From NCBI GenBank assembly GCA_963921425.1, contig OY992832.1:19194835-19258834 (forward strand): DNA of 64,000 nt. The letters are read 5' to 3'. How positions within the stretch are numbered: position 1 is the stretch's first letter; the number at the start of each line of letters is the position of its first letter. The position numbers and the translations under genes were made by a program. Below, piece after piece: positions 12,275-21,872 of the stretch. The stretch is from Dryas octopetala (lineage: Eukaryota > Streptophyta > Magnoliopsida > Rosales > Rosaceae). The notes beneath the pieces were generated by a model, which was given only the letters and a program-made list of their open reading frames with translations, did no database searches and was not told the origin of the DNA.

Positions 12275-12610
12275 GGCAAACACTTTTTCTCACTCTCTCT
12301 CTTACCTTTTTGAATCAAAAAGTGTCTTTTTCAAGAACACCAAGAACAAACCCAGAAAAAAACCCGAAAAACACAAAAACTCAAGAATGGACAGAATCAC
12401 TTACTGGTTTTTGTCCGGCCAATCTCTCCACCCCTCACACACTCGGAATGGCTTCACCTATGGCTACGCTTGCCCGGAACTGTGACCGGACTGCTGCACT
12501 GACGACAGAGATAGGAGGAGATTTACGGCGGAGGAGGAAAGAGTTTGCAGAGAGAGAGTGGGGATTTCTGAAAAAATTGGAAAGTGAAAGGGAAGAGAGA
12601 GAAAGGCATG

Positions 12611-12617
12611 ATTTATA
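12611..12617 (-). promoter_or_regulatory. Candidate TATA box for the antisense gene
   Basis: The minus strand reads GGTATAAATCATGC, a good TATA element about 340 bases upstream of the antisense ATG at 12274. The intervening CT-rich stretch would be the 5' untranslated leader. Position and context are suggestive only. Confidence 0.4.
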
Positions 12618-12924
12618 CCCCATGCAAATCAGATCTCAGCCCTTAATTTTTGGCGCTTCACATGCCAGATCTTGCCACGTGTCCACGTTTAAAAAATACC
12701 CATAAATGAGGTGACCCTTACGTTCCCCCATGCAGACACCAAACGTCCTTTCACCTGTCACTGAGATATCTTGGCCAATCACAAGTCTTCATGTGTTCGG
12801 ATCTTCGGGAACATGGGCCTGTCGGGTTCGGCTCGGATCAAGCAACATGCTACCTTTAGGAAAGTCCTCACAATTCAACTTCCAATCCACCACTGTCCGC
12901 TCGGATCGGAAGCTGGGGGACTCA

Positions 12925-13992
12925 TGTTTGTGGGAAAACCCACACCGATCCAAACAGCCAGTCAGGGCTCGACACGTGGCTGGTCAAAACCAACTTTGGA
13001 GTTGACTTTCAGTGGTCAGACTTTGACCTCCACGTCATCACTACTCAGCACTTCCTCCGCCAGCTTAGCTCGGGTCTCCATGCCGAGTCCTCCATGTCCG
13101 GTCCGAGCCGAACCGATGACCTTCAAGGGATTGAGTGTTCATCTTTCCATGGTCATCCCGGTTCGGCTCGGCTCGGCACAGAGATAATCTCCTTTCAAGT
13201 TCTGACGCCGACCAGTTAGGGCTCGGAGGGACCCCTATCTACTGGACCGGCTCGGTCTGGAATCCCATGTCCGATCCGACCACACATAGGCTTCATGCAT
13301 ACGCATAAGGACATGTGTTCGGTTCGGCTCGGCATCCCGCCGCCACTCCGAGGAAGATCGCGTTGAGACGAAACCGCCACACTTAAATGCACCTGACACA
13401 AATCCTCTGACAAATGGAATATCCAGCCTGCATCCATGACTATTGGAGGAGTTTGTCTGAACCTTCTAACCTTGCATTTAATGGAGCATTCAATGCAGCA
13501 TTGAATGCTGAGGAGATGAGTAGTTGTGCATGCAACTAGTTCTGACCAAACGCGTGGGTCACTGGCAACCATTCATTCACATGCAGGTAACTTATTCATC
13601 AAGTCTCCCTTTGCTTATATATATCAACTCATATGTGCAAAACGCCAGAGAGCAATGAATCCACAAATCTAGCCATCAACCTATCTATAAAACACTTACA
13701 CAAAAATTCTCAAACACCCAAGAGCATACCCAACTTGCTGAGAATAACCCAGAACATTTGCCTTGTTCTTCCTATTCTCCCAAGTTCATCCTTTGTTCTT
13801 CCTCACCTACCATCAAACACCATCACTGACTTCATCATCGGAGCGTGTTTGGCTGGTACCACACCGGTCCATCTCCTTTGATCTTGTGTTTGTCTACAGG
13901 AAGATCTCACGTCATCATCCAGCAGGACTTCGGATCAGCCAAGTCACCACCTCTAAGTTGCTGCATCTCTCTTACGGAAATTTGCATCAACA
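12925..13992 (+). repeat. 3' LTR of the gypsy element (1068 bp)
   Basis: Starts TG right after the G-rich tract AGCTGGGGGACTCA and ends CA next to the target duplication CGAGG. It contains a TATATATAT box at 13617-13624, with the likely transcription start about 30 bases on, which places U3 at roughly 12925-13645. Small CT-rich and A-rich stretches downstream fit R/U5. Confidence 0.9.
13617..13624 (+). promoter_or_regulatory. LTR TATA box
   Basis: TATATATAT in the 3' LTR, about two thirds along, where plant gypsy LTR promoters usually lie. No CAAT or enhancer motif assigned. Confidence 0.5.
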
Positions 13993-14223
13993 CGAGGCAT
14001 AAAATTTGTTGCAAAAGGCGGAAATGTCCTTCCACCGTGATCTAATTGCGCCCATCGTTATGCCTGTTGGTGTGCCCAAATTACGCTGAAAAACAATGTA
14101 AACTTCGGCTCAGAATACATAATTTTTTTGTTGTACACCGAGTTCCGAATTTGGAGACTTCTCTAGCCAAGCTTGAACTAGAGCAATATCTTCATCTTTG
14201 GCCCAACCAAGACCTCTAACCAT
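13993..14223 (-). pseudogene. PIF ORF1, 5' part with Myb/SANT domain
   Basis: From ATG at 14223 (minus) the frame reads MVRGLGWAKDEDIALVQAW, the start of a Myb/SANT-like domain, and later SRWKDISAFCNKF, its last helix. One in-frame TGA interrupts the domain about 38 codons in, at a site where an ordinary codon would be expected. The coding sequence then stops at the gypsy insertion: the last five bases, CGAGG on the plus strand (13993-13997), are repeated at 5393-5397, where the same frame continues. Two copies of one target site inside an exon prove that the retrotransposon interrupted this gene. Confidence 0.78.
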
Positions 14224-15134
14224 ATTGAATTCACTAAATTTGATGAAAATGTGGTGTAAAAGAGAGAAAGATGTGAAGAAAAAAATAAGAAGAATGAGGT
14301 TTATATATAATTTTTGGTGTACTGGTCGTTATAAAATTAAAGGGAATTTAAAGAAATTTTTTGGGATTTTTTTTCCATATTTATTATTATTATTATTTTT
14401 CAAAAATGACATTTAAATTTTTTGGGCCGTTGATCTTCAACGACACGTAAATCTCCACCATTCATTTTCAAATGGCCCGCATGGCCTACCTTTTTTAGGC
14501 TGACCATTCAATATGGCAGGGAGCCGTTGTAGCATTTCATTGCAAGGAGGGGAATTGATTAAAGGGCATGCAGGAGTTGCAGGGGGCTGTCGGCTGATGT
14601 GGCAGCTCCCTATTCCTTCATGCTCCAATGGGTCCCGCAGGTTGCTTTCATGTGAATGAGAAAGAGTATTAACTTTTTATTTTTTGTGGGTCAACCATTC
14701 ATTTTGGTTTTGGGTATAGTTTTTGGGTCTCAAAAAATTATGGGGATCACATTCCGGCCTATTGTGAATGAGATATACCCATTTTATACCCAAAAATTGA
14801 GTTTGAGGTTCAGTTTCAGACTGCATTGTGGAAGGCCTAAGGAGGACACATATTTTAGACTACTATATATTGAGAACATAAAGGTTCATGTCAGGTGTTT
14901 AAAGCTTTGCAATTTGCATCCTAATATATAAAATCATAGGTCTATTTATTATGAATTAATTAATTTTAAATTGAATACTCTAAATATAAAAAATACTCTA
15001 ATTATAGGTGGTTGCTACAAAGTTGACCTTTGGTTCTTTTTCAGTTGAAGAAACAGAGTTATTTGCAGGGATTTTTGGCTTACAACTTGCACATGAATTA
15101 CCTTCCGTTGAGGTATACGTTATCTTAAACATGA

Positions 15135-15448
15135 TGATGTATGACTTGTGAGACCCACTTCGTATTGTAATTCAATGATCGAAGCTGTCTATTTTCTAAG
15201 TCTCTATATAAGGATCATCTTTGGAAAAAAATTAGTTAAATCGAAAACCATCATCTAATTGTGATAGAATAAATAGACAAATATATGGATTCCGTTAACA
15301 TTTGAAATGATGACACTTTAATCAAATATTTAAACGATTTCAGATTTGTTTAATTTTTTGCAAGAATGATTCTTGTATAGAGACTTATAAAATAGACGGC
15401 TTCGATTATCGAATTACAATGCAGAGTTGGTCTCATAAGCCATACCTC
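15135..15448. mobile_element. MITE with long inverted repeats
   Basis: The left arm ATTGTAATTCAATGATCGAAG followed by CTGTCTATTTT is mirrored at 15385-15422 by its near-perfect reverse complement, and pairing extends outward through GACTTGTGAGACC / GGTCTCATAAGCC. Both ends face inward around a short AT-rich centre. No coding capacity. Exact ends and target duplication not determined. Confidence 0.65.
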
Positions 15449-16528
15449 ATTAGAAAGGGTCTATATATATATTTAAATATAGCTCACCCACCTAAAAGTC
15501 TAGTTAGCCTCATTTTTGTGTCCAAGCCCATCTTTGAGTCTAAGCCTACAAAATTAGGCTCGTTTTGGATCACTCCAATTTTGAACCTTTTTTTTTTTTT
15601 TTATTGTTGTAAACTCTATTGCCAAGATTATGTCGTTTTGACTTTTGAGGCAGTCACTTTATTGTTTAAGAAGAGAAAAGGGACTTCTTGGCCAAAAAAA
15701 AAAAAAAAAAAAAAAGAGAAAAGGGACTAACACTTCCATGCGGCAAGCCCGATGGAAGTGTCTCTCAAGAAAAGGGGAGGGAAAAAAATTGGAGAGCATT
15801 CATATAAATCTTATTCATCTAAAGTATCAAAACACATAATTATTAGTTATGCATGAGCAACTCATAGCATCATTGATTATATGAAGAATAATTAATTAAT
15901 TAATTAATGAATTAATTACGGATATAATAGCTTCATGTCAAATTGTCATAATTGTACTTTTGGTCTTATATCTAAAAAAAAAATTTCTTTAATTTGATAA
16001 AATAAAGTAATTTCATGCAAGTTTTGTGAAAATAAAATCAAGGATTTTGATGGCTCGTCTAGGGGTGTTGTGTGATGAAATCAATTCAATGCTACATTAT
16101 GTATGACTTCTGTATAATTATTGGATTTGTTTAATTTTTTCTTAAATCACCCCTGTAAGCACTTTTGAGTTTAACTAAAGGCAAATCTACTATGTGGGAT
16201 CTAGATTCAACTGAGTCTAACTCTCAAACTTTACAATTCAAGCCCACGAAATTTTATTTTTCTGATAAAAAAGCCCAACAGATTAAAAGAGAAAGGCCCA
16301 ATGAATCATGGGACTTAATCACTGAAATCATGTTTGAAGGAATTTGTGACCAAATACAGCATTATTCTAGGCAATCATGATGACATTGAAACTGTCACAT
16401 GCCAAATGTTAAAAATAGTATATCCCACTTCCAAAAGAAAAGAATAAAATGATTGCACTACAGTGTGGACCTGCATGTATCCGTGAATTGTTTACACACA
16501 TAATATTATTACGATTATATAAAATAAA
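15449..16528. other. Intergenic, low complexity
   Basis: Poly-A at 15698-15715, TTAA repeats near 15890-15910, AT-rich remainder. An open frame at 16165-16380 has no recognisable motif. Nothing gene-like supported. Confidence 0.55.
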
Positions 16529-16538
16529 TTATCCATAA

Positions 16539-17317
16539 TCAGATTTTATTAATAAGCATAAATTTAATTTAGACACATAACTATATAAGCTATTTCAACG
16601 GGGTCCATAAACTTTAAGATATTTCAAATATACACCCGATATATTATCTAAATTGAAAAATGAATTTATGTCCATTGATTCGTTGAGAGATTAGTTAAAT
16701 GACAGCTTAGCTTTTACTGACCGGGATTACTTGACGACGTGGCACTATCTCAGCAAACATTTCCCGCCGAATGAGCGACATGGACCCACAATTTAATAAT
16801 AATAGAGAGAGTGAGAGTTTGTGGGCCCGTATCAGGGGTTAGGTGGATCCGTGTCGCTCATTTCCTGCCAAATGAGCGACACAGGTCCACCTAATCCCTG
16901 ACACAGGTCCACAAACTCATCATCTCTTTCTCGCTCGTTGAACACAAGTGAGAGATTTATATTCGAATTTAGGAGAAAACGTGATGTTTTTTGGAGACTA
17001 AATGGTCAGGAGAGCGTTCGACGAGCGGGAATGAGATAATGAGTGTGTGGGCCCGTGTCAAGTGGACATATGTTGCTCATTTGGCGGGAAATGTATGCTG
17101 AGTTGGTGACACGTCGCCAATTAATCCATGTTAGCAAAAGCCAAGCTGGCATTTAACTGATCTCTCAATAAATTGATGGACGAAATTTCATTTTTCAATT
17201 TACATAATAAATCAGGAGCATATTTGAAATATTTGAAAGTTTATGGACCCCGTTGAAATAACATATATAGTTATGTGTCTAAATTAAATTTATGCCTTAT
17301 TAATATTTAGTAAATTT
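16539..17317. mobile_element. Fold-back (Mutator-like) element, 779 bp
   Basis: Long inverted repeats of about 240 bases. The left arm (from 16546) and right arm (to about 17305) both read, outside-in, TTTAATTTAGACACATAACT, then TTTCAACGGGGTCCATAAAC, then shared blocks around TTTCCCGCC and AATGAGCGACA. The centre contains a second palindrome (about 16815-16920), each half carrying AATGAGCGACAC and GGTCCACC-type blocks, so the whole element can fold on itself. The flanking repeat TATCCATAA (16530-16538 and 17318-17326) is a 9-bp target duplication, as for Mutator-type elements. No coding sequence. Confidence 0.82.
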
Positions 17318-17329
17318 TATCCATAAAGC

Positions 17330-17781
17330 CAAGGCACGGCGTCACCCACCACCAAATGAATGAACTCCCTCAATTTATTCTGCACCCGCCGCGCTTCCTC
17401 CTTCCCCGCCACCATTCTAAGAATCACGTTCAGACTCATGTCCCCAAACCACTGTTTCAACTCCACCAACACCCCGAGGCCACGTCCATGTCGTTGGCAA
17501 TCTCACTGCTGCTCACCACCAGAGATGGGAAGACCCCAAGGCGGATTGTGAAAATGGGTCCGTACTTTGTTAGCCATGGCTCCCAAGGTTATGTGGGGAG
17601 GTGTGGATCCTCCTAACAAGGGAAGGTGACCAAATACAGGCCATGCACCCTTGGGTTCAGGTGCTATTTCGCCCTTATTGGAAGCTCTAGTCCACCTCCT
17701 TTTTAACGATGCATAATACAAAACCACGATTATTGCTAACAATGCAGATGTGATGTAGTTTAGATAAGGGAGAAAATCCAT
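17330..17781 (-). pseudogene. Cytochrome P450 (CYP82-like) N-terminal pseudogene
   Basis: From ATG at 17781 (minus) the protein has a membrane anchor MDFLPYLNYITSALLAIIVV, a basic stretch, then the proline-rich hinge GAWPVFGHLPLLGG and HITLGAMANK, as in microsomal P450s of the CYP82 type. A one-base insertion near 17556 shifts the frame. In the next frame the text continues in P450 style (FTIRLGVFPSLVVSSSEIAN), then jumps, after a deletion of perhaps 70-100 codons, to LVELKQWFGDMSLNVILRMV at about 17455-17395. It ends near 17330 beside the fold-back element. The heme-binding region, I-helix and ExxR motif are missing. It is dead; the family is solid, the subfamily a guess. Confidence 0.85.
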
Positions 17782-18937
17782 TGCAATTGTGGTTAGATTG
17801 CTAGAGGGTACGTATGGGCAACTTAGGGCCCGTTTGGTACCCTATTTGAAAACCGTTTTTCATTTTTAAAACCACAAAATCATTTTTAACGTAAAAAAAC
17901 TCGTTTGGTAGCACTTTTTAAAAAATGAATATTTAAAAAAGATCTTAAAACAAGCTATTTTATGAAAACGATAAATTATCGTTTTTCAAAGTTTTTTTTT
18001 TTAGTTCGCGCACATCGTTTTCTTCGTCCTTCGTCGACTTGACCTCTGCTTCTCTCATGGAGCTCTACACAACATAGCTTCGTCAGTCTCCTCCATCCCT
18101 CTGCTTCTCTCCACCTCTCTATGCAATTATTGTAGCTCTCTCATCTCCTCCGATCAAGTTCATATTGGAGTTTCTCTTTCAGCAAGGTTAGATCAATCTC
18201 TAGGTTTTGGTTATCTATATGAAACAAAAGAGGTGTTAATTTCCTTGCTTCATTCATCTCTCTCTTAGACCAAAATGACCTCGATTTTGAAGGATGTATC
18301 TGGTAATTTGGGAATTTCTTTTGGGTTTTTTTCTTCTCAGTATTTGGTGATGTTTCAGCGTGATTTTTTCCTCGTTTGTAACATTTCTTTCATTTATTTG
18401 CTTATATGTGCTTTGTATCTTACTGAGTTGGTTAGAAAGAATCAATTCACAATAATTGTTTGGGGTTCTTAGTCTTGGTATGTAATGTATGGTTATTTGG
18501 GCATCTGGGTAAGTTTATATATTTATATGGGTATGTAATTTATGGTTATTTGGGCATCTGGTTTGTTTGTTTGTTTGTTTGTATAGGATATATATATATA
18601 TATATATGATCAGAAAGAGTGAAAGAGTGAAGGTGGTATCGAGTCACGAGGCAGAGGAGGCTAGGTGAACTTAGGTGAATTGATTCTGCACAATTAATTT
18701 TGAAACCTACTGATACATCCCACTGTGGTTGAGCTCTTAGTAATTGTCATCTGCCACTGTGAAGTGGGTGCCAAAATCTGTGCCATTTTGGCCTACTCCT
18801 CACTGAAAAATAGTATAACCATGATCAAAGACTTCTTAGTAAATGCATCAAGGCATCTTATTACCCTCAAGAACTACAGAGACTCCAGTATTGAACTTCG
18901 GAAGTTAGATTAAATTAGGTAAAACCAAGAAAACATG

Positions 18938-19062
18938 AAGTTATCATTTGGTTTTGCAATAAAAATTATATAAAAAGCTTTCATGTATGTAAACATGAAG
19001 TTATCATTTGGTTTGCAATAAAAATTATATGAAAAGCTTTCATGTATGTAAGGATATTGTTA
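18938..19062. repeat. Tandem duplication, about 61 bp
   Basis: Two copies of AAACATGAAGTTATCATTTG followed by the same tail ending TTTCATGTATGTAA, inside the 17826-20207 element. They differ by one inserted T and one base change. Confidence 0.85.
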
Positions 19063-19392
19063 CCTACTCAAACTTTTGCTGTATCTGCAGTTAAATATGA
19101 CATATTGCTTTATATTATACTTGGCATGCATTATTTCCTAGATTCTTAAAGCAAGCAATTGGTTTGGTTCAAACCCTGCCTCTTACACACCATTCCTTCC
19201 ATTATGTAACATGATCAAGTGTGTTCTAATTATAGACAGCTGTAAATTCATCTATTTTTGTTATTCTAAACTCTATTTATATATGTACTTGTTTATACAT
19301 GATTGTTGGGGCATTTTTGTTCAATTGTGCCATGTATTCAGCTATATAATAATTTGCATAACTTATGTAGCTTATTTCTTGTAAACCTGCAG

Positions 19393-19470
19393 GGTCCTGG
19401 TGGAAGGCTTGGCTTTGGTCGTGGAGCTGGTGGTTTTGGTGCAGGCCCTGCTAGCTCTAACCTTTCTTAA
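19393..19470 (+). pseudogene. Possible captured last exon of 40S ribosomal protein eS10
   Basis: After a pyrimidine-rich acceptor ending CTGCAG at 19392, one frame reads GPGGRLGFGRGAGGFGAGPA, then SSNLS and a stop. This resembles the Gly/Arg-rich C-terminal tail of plant 40S ribosomal protein eS10. What follows looks like a 3' untranslated region. No N-terminal eS10 exon (winged-helix part) is found in the element, so at most the tail was captured. Short Gly-rich matches can mislead, so confidence is moderate. Confidence 0.45.
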
Positions 19471-20210
19471 GAGAGTGGTTGCTTCAGGGAAAAAAACAGT
19501 GCTTTGTTTCTTGAGTATGGATCTAGGGACACAAAATCAGTTTTGTTTGATTGGTAGTGTCTTAAGGGCTGTATTAGATGTTTCATTTATTCTACCTGGT
19601 TTTTGAATCTAACTTTGCAAATGTTTTGTTAGACGTGATTTTTAGGTTCAAAATATCTATTTTTGGATTGATGGTTTGGAATCAGTGTTGCTTTTACTGT
19701 GTACTTATGTGTATATCTAATTATATTTGGATGAATATTTGGAAAATCCTGTTGCATTTCCAAGCCCTTTTTTTTTTACAGTCCAAAGGGGCTTCTCAGC
19801 ATCAGTTGTTGGGCAGATACGATTATATATGTGTTGAGTAACATGTACTGCATGTGGATCATTGGTTAACAGGTTTTGATTTCAATGAAATGGAAGGTAT
19901 GAGAGATTGAAAAATCGGGTCCAGGATCTCGTGCCCCGGTTCTCGGATCTCGAGTCTCGAGGGTTGGGTATTGAGTCTTGAGTTCAAATTCTAAGTTTAA
20001 ATCCTTATACAAATATATTGAAAAAAAAAAATTATTTTAAAAAATATCAACCAAACAAGTTTTCAAAAATTTAAAAATTTAAAAACAATTTTTAAGTTTC
20101 ATACCAAACAAGTTTTCAAATTTAAAAAACTGGAATTAAAATCTCATATTTTAAAAATGGATTCATGTTTTTGAATTTTTTTTTTGAATTAGATACCAAA
20201 CAGGGCCTTA

Positions 20211-20893
20211 GTTTCATTTCTGTTATATCCCCCCCCCCCCCACCACCCATCACACATATATATACGAGTTAATTAACTGATCACACACACACACACATAT
20301 ATATATATATAGGAGTTACGTAAGGACTAAGGACTATAAAATTATGGACTATGAGATCAACTTGTGTACATATCACCATTATTAGACATGTAGTCTGCAT
20401 CATGCAGATATAATTTATCTTCAATCACTGGCTCATATCATATAGATGCAGAAAAAAATTAGGGTCGGGCATGACATTTTTAATTAGTACTATATGTAAA
20501 CCATTTTTCTAATAAATTGAGATCACATATATATGGCACTAAAAATATATATAATACCTTTTGTATTATTCATAGGAGTAACATATATAATTGCCAACAT
20601 TGATGAGCATGGAAGATGGGCACAAAACGACAAGGTTTGAACAACTTTAACAATTAATTGATGCTAACCTGCAGGAAAAGATCTTGAGAGACTAGTACTT
20701 AATTTGGTAATTGACCGACTACGGTTTACTTTTGGTACGTGCTAAACTTCCATACGCATGTACAGATGGTTATGGAGGATGAAGCACGCAGCTATCGATA
20801 AAAAACTATGTAATGGATCGAGGATGGAGCACGCAGCCATTGATAAAAAAACTATGTAATGGAGGATGGAGCATGCAGCCATTGATAAACTAT
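20211..20893. other. Intergenic with simple and tandem repeats
   Basis: Contains a C-run at 20229-20241, CA/TA dinucleotide runs at 20282-20312, and a short tandem repeat at about 20778-20890 with three copies (steps of 45 and 42 bases) opening GATGGAGCACGCAGCCATTG or close variants. The next element is inserted at the end of the third copy. No gene seen. Confidence 0.6.
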
Positions 20894-21863
20894 AGCAAAT
20901 TACAATTTAATATCTCAATTTTATATATTATTTCAACTTAGTATCCTGACTTTGAAAACTTACAAAAAAGTACCTTACTTTTAATTTTGTATTAAAATAA
21001 TACCTCCGTTAATATTTCTGTCAAAAAAATCGTTAACTGTTGACATAACATGGGTATTTTTGTCTTTTTTCTTATATTTAAAAAATAATAATATTTTTAA
21101 AAACTTTTGAATAAAAAATTCTTTAAAAACTTAAAACAGTTAAAAATTTTAAAAAATTTTGGGGAGGAGATAGGTAAGGGGGTGAGGGGGGCTGGGTTAG
21201 GGTGAGGGAAGGTGGGTCGGGGAGGGGCTGGGTTGGGTTGGGGGGAGAAAGGCAGGGGGTGGTTTTGGGTGGGGAATAAGAAAGAAGGCGGGGGGTGCGA
21301 CGGGGTTGGGGTTGGGGCTGGGGCTGGGGACGGAGGGGGGTGCGACAAGGTTGGGGCTGGGGGGGAGGAGACTGGGGTGGGTCGGGCAGGGAGAAGAGGA
21401 GGATGGGTGGGGGCTGGCTAGGTGGGGGCGGGTTGCGGAGGGGCTGGTTGGGGGCTGGCTTGGTGGGGTCAGGGAGGGGAGGGGGATGGGGCTGGGATTT
21501 GGTGGCTGAGGCTGGGTAGGGTGGGGGGACGAGGCTGGGGGCTGGGGGCTGGGGTTGAGGGGTGGTGCACATTGGGCAAGGCTGGGGAAGGGGGTTTTTA
21601 TTGTAAGAAATTTTTTTATTTTAATTATTTTAAGAAATTTGTTTATTAAAAAGTTTTTAAAAATATTATTAGTTTCAAATATAGAGAAAAAAACAAAATA
21701 CTCATGCCAAGTCAACATATAACGGTTTATTTGACAGAAAAACTAACGGAGGTACTAATTTAACACTAAATGAAAATTGAGGTACTTTTTTGTAAGTATT
21801 CAAAGTTAAGATACTAAGTTGAAATAACACATAAAATTGAGGTACTAAATTATAATTTACTCA
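20894..21863. mobile_element. MITE with 200-bp inverted repeats and an extreme G-rich core
   Basis: The arms match in inverse over about 250 bases (CTCAATTTTAT, TTATTTCAACTTAGTATC, ACTTACAAAAAAGTACC, ACCTCCGTTA). Flanking copies ATAAACTAT (20885-20893) and AAAAACTAT (21864-21872) look like a 9-bp target duplication with one change, as in Mutator-type MITEs. The core 21160-21590 is almost free of C on the plus strand and made of GGGGCTGGGG-type words. Proline-rich frames on the minus strand and glycine-rich frames on the plus strand are consequences of this bias, not genes. Confidence 0.75.
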
Positions 21864-21872
21864 AAAAACTAT

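Larger units (their letters stand above)
5398..13992 (+). mobile_element. Ty3/gypsy retrotransposon, Tat lineage, internally deleted
   Basis: Bounded by the 5-bp target duplication CGAGG (5393-5397 and 13993-13997). A complete 3' LTR spans 12925-13992 and begins TGTTTGTGGG and ends ATCAACA; only its first 179 bases remain at the 5' end. One deletion has removed the rest of the 5' LTR, the primer site, gag and protease, joining the LTR stub to pol at about 5577. What remains: RT, RNase H, a second RNase H-like domain and integrase (plus strand), a 71-bp tandem repeat, a spliced antisense gene, a G-rich polypurine tract at 12911-12921, and the 3' LTR. The second RNase H and the antisense ORF downstream of pol point to the Tat lineage (Ogre/Retand/Grande relatives). 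GC content is visibly higher than in the flanks. Confidence 0.92.
3665..14837 (-). mobile_element. PIF/Harbinger transposon, interrupted by a gypsy element
   Basis: The left terminus GGCCTTCTACAATGGGA is matched in inverse by the right terminus CATTGTGGAAGGCC. Both ends are flanked by the trinucleotide TAA (3662-3664 and 14838-14840), the 3-bp TWA target duplication typical of PIF/Harbinger. Inside, on the minus strand, are a Myb/SANT-type ORF1 (14223 down to about 4778, split by a retrotransposon) and the C-terminal part of a HARBI1-like transposase (about 4770-4010). Without the 8.6-kb retrotransposon the element would be about 2.6 kb. ORF1 has an in-frame stop and the transposase lacks its N-terminal part, so this copy cannot be autonomous. 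A small relative with very similar termini lies at 37472-38121. Confidence 0.88.
17826..20207. mobile_element. PIF/Harbinger-type non-autonomous element carrying host-like sequence
   Basis: Left terminus GGGCCCGTTTGGTA, right terminus TACCAAACAGGGCC (inverse), each flanked by TTA (17823-17825 and 20208-20210). Sub-terminal inverse similarity continues (poly-A/T blocks with AAAAACTTGTTTGGT-like words). No transposase is visible. The 2.4-kb interior is unusual for a MITE: a CT-rich leader-like stretch (18000-18190), GTTAG-type donor context at 18187, and a spliced-looking exon at 19393-19470. It looks like a Pack-type element that captured part of a host gene. Confidence 0.7.

Noticed and set aside
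10045..12485. Long plus-strand frames opposite the antisense gene
   Set aside because: High-GC coding sequence gives long mirror frames. The minus strand alone has domain similarity and joinable splice sites.
21123..21718. Proline-rich (minus) and glycine-rich (plus) open frames
   Set aside because: Explained entirely by the strand-biased G-rich core of the MITE; frames exist on several phases at once.
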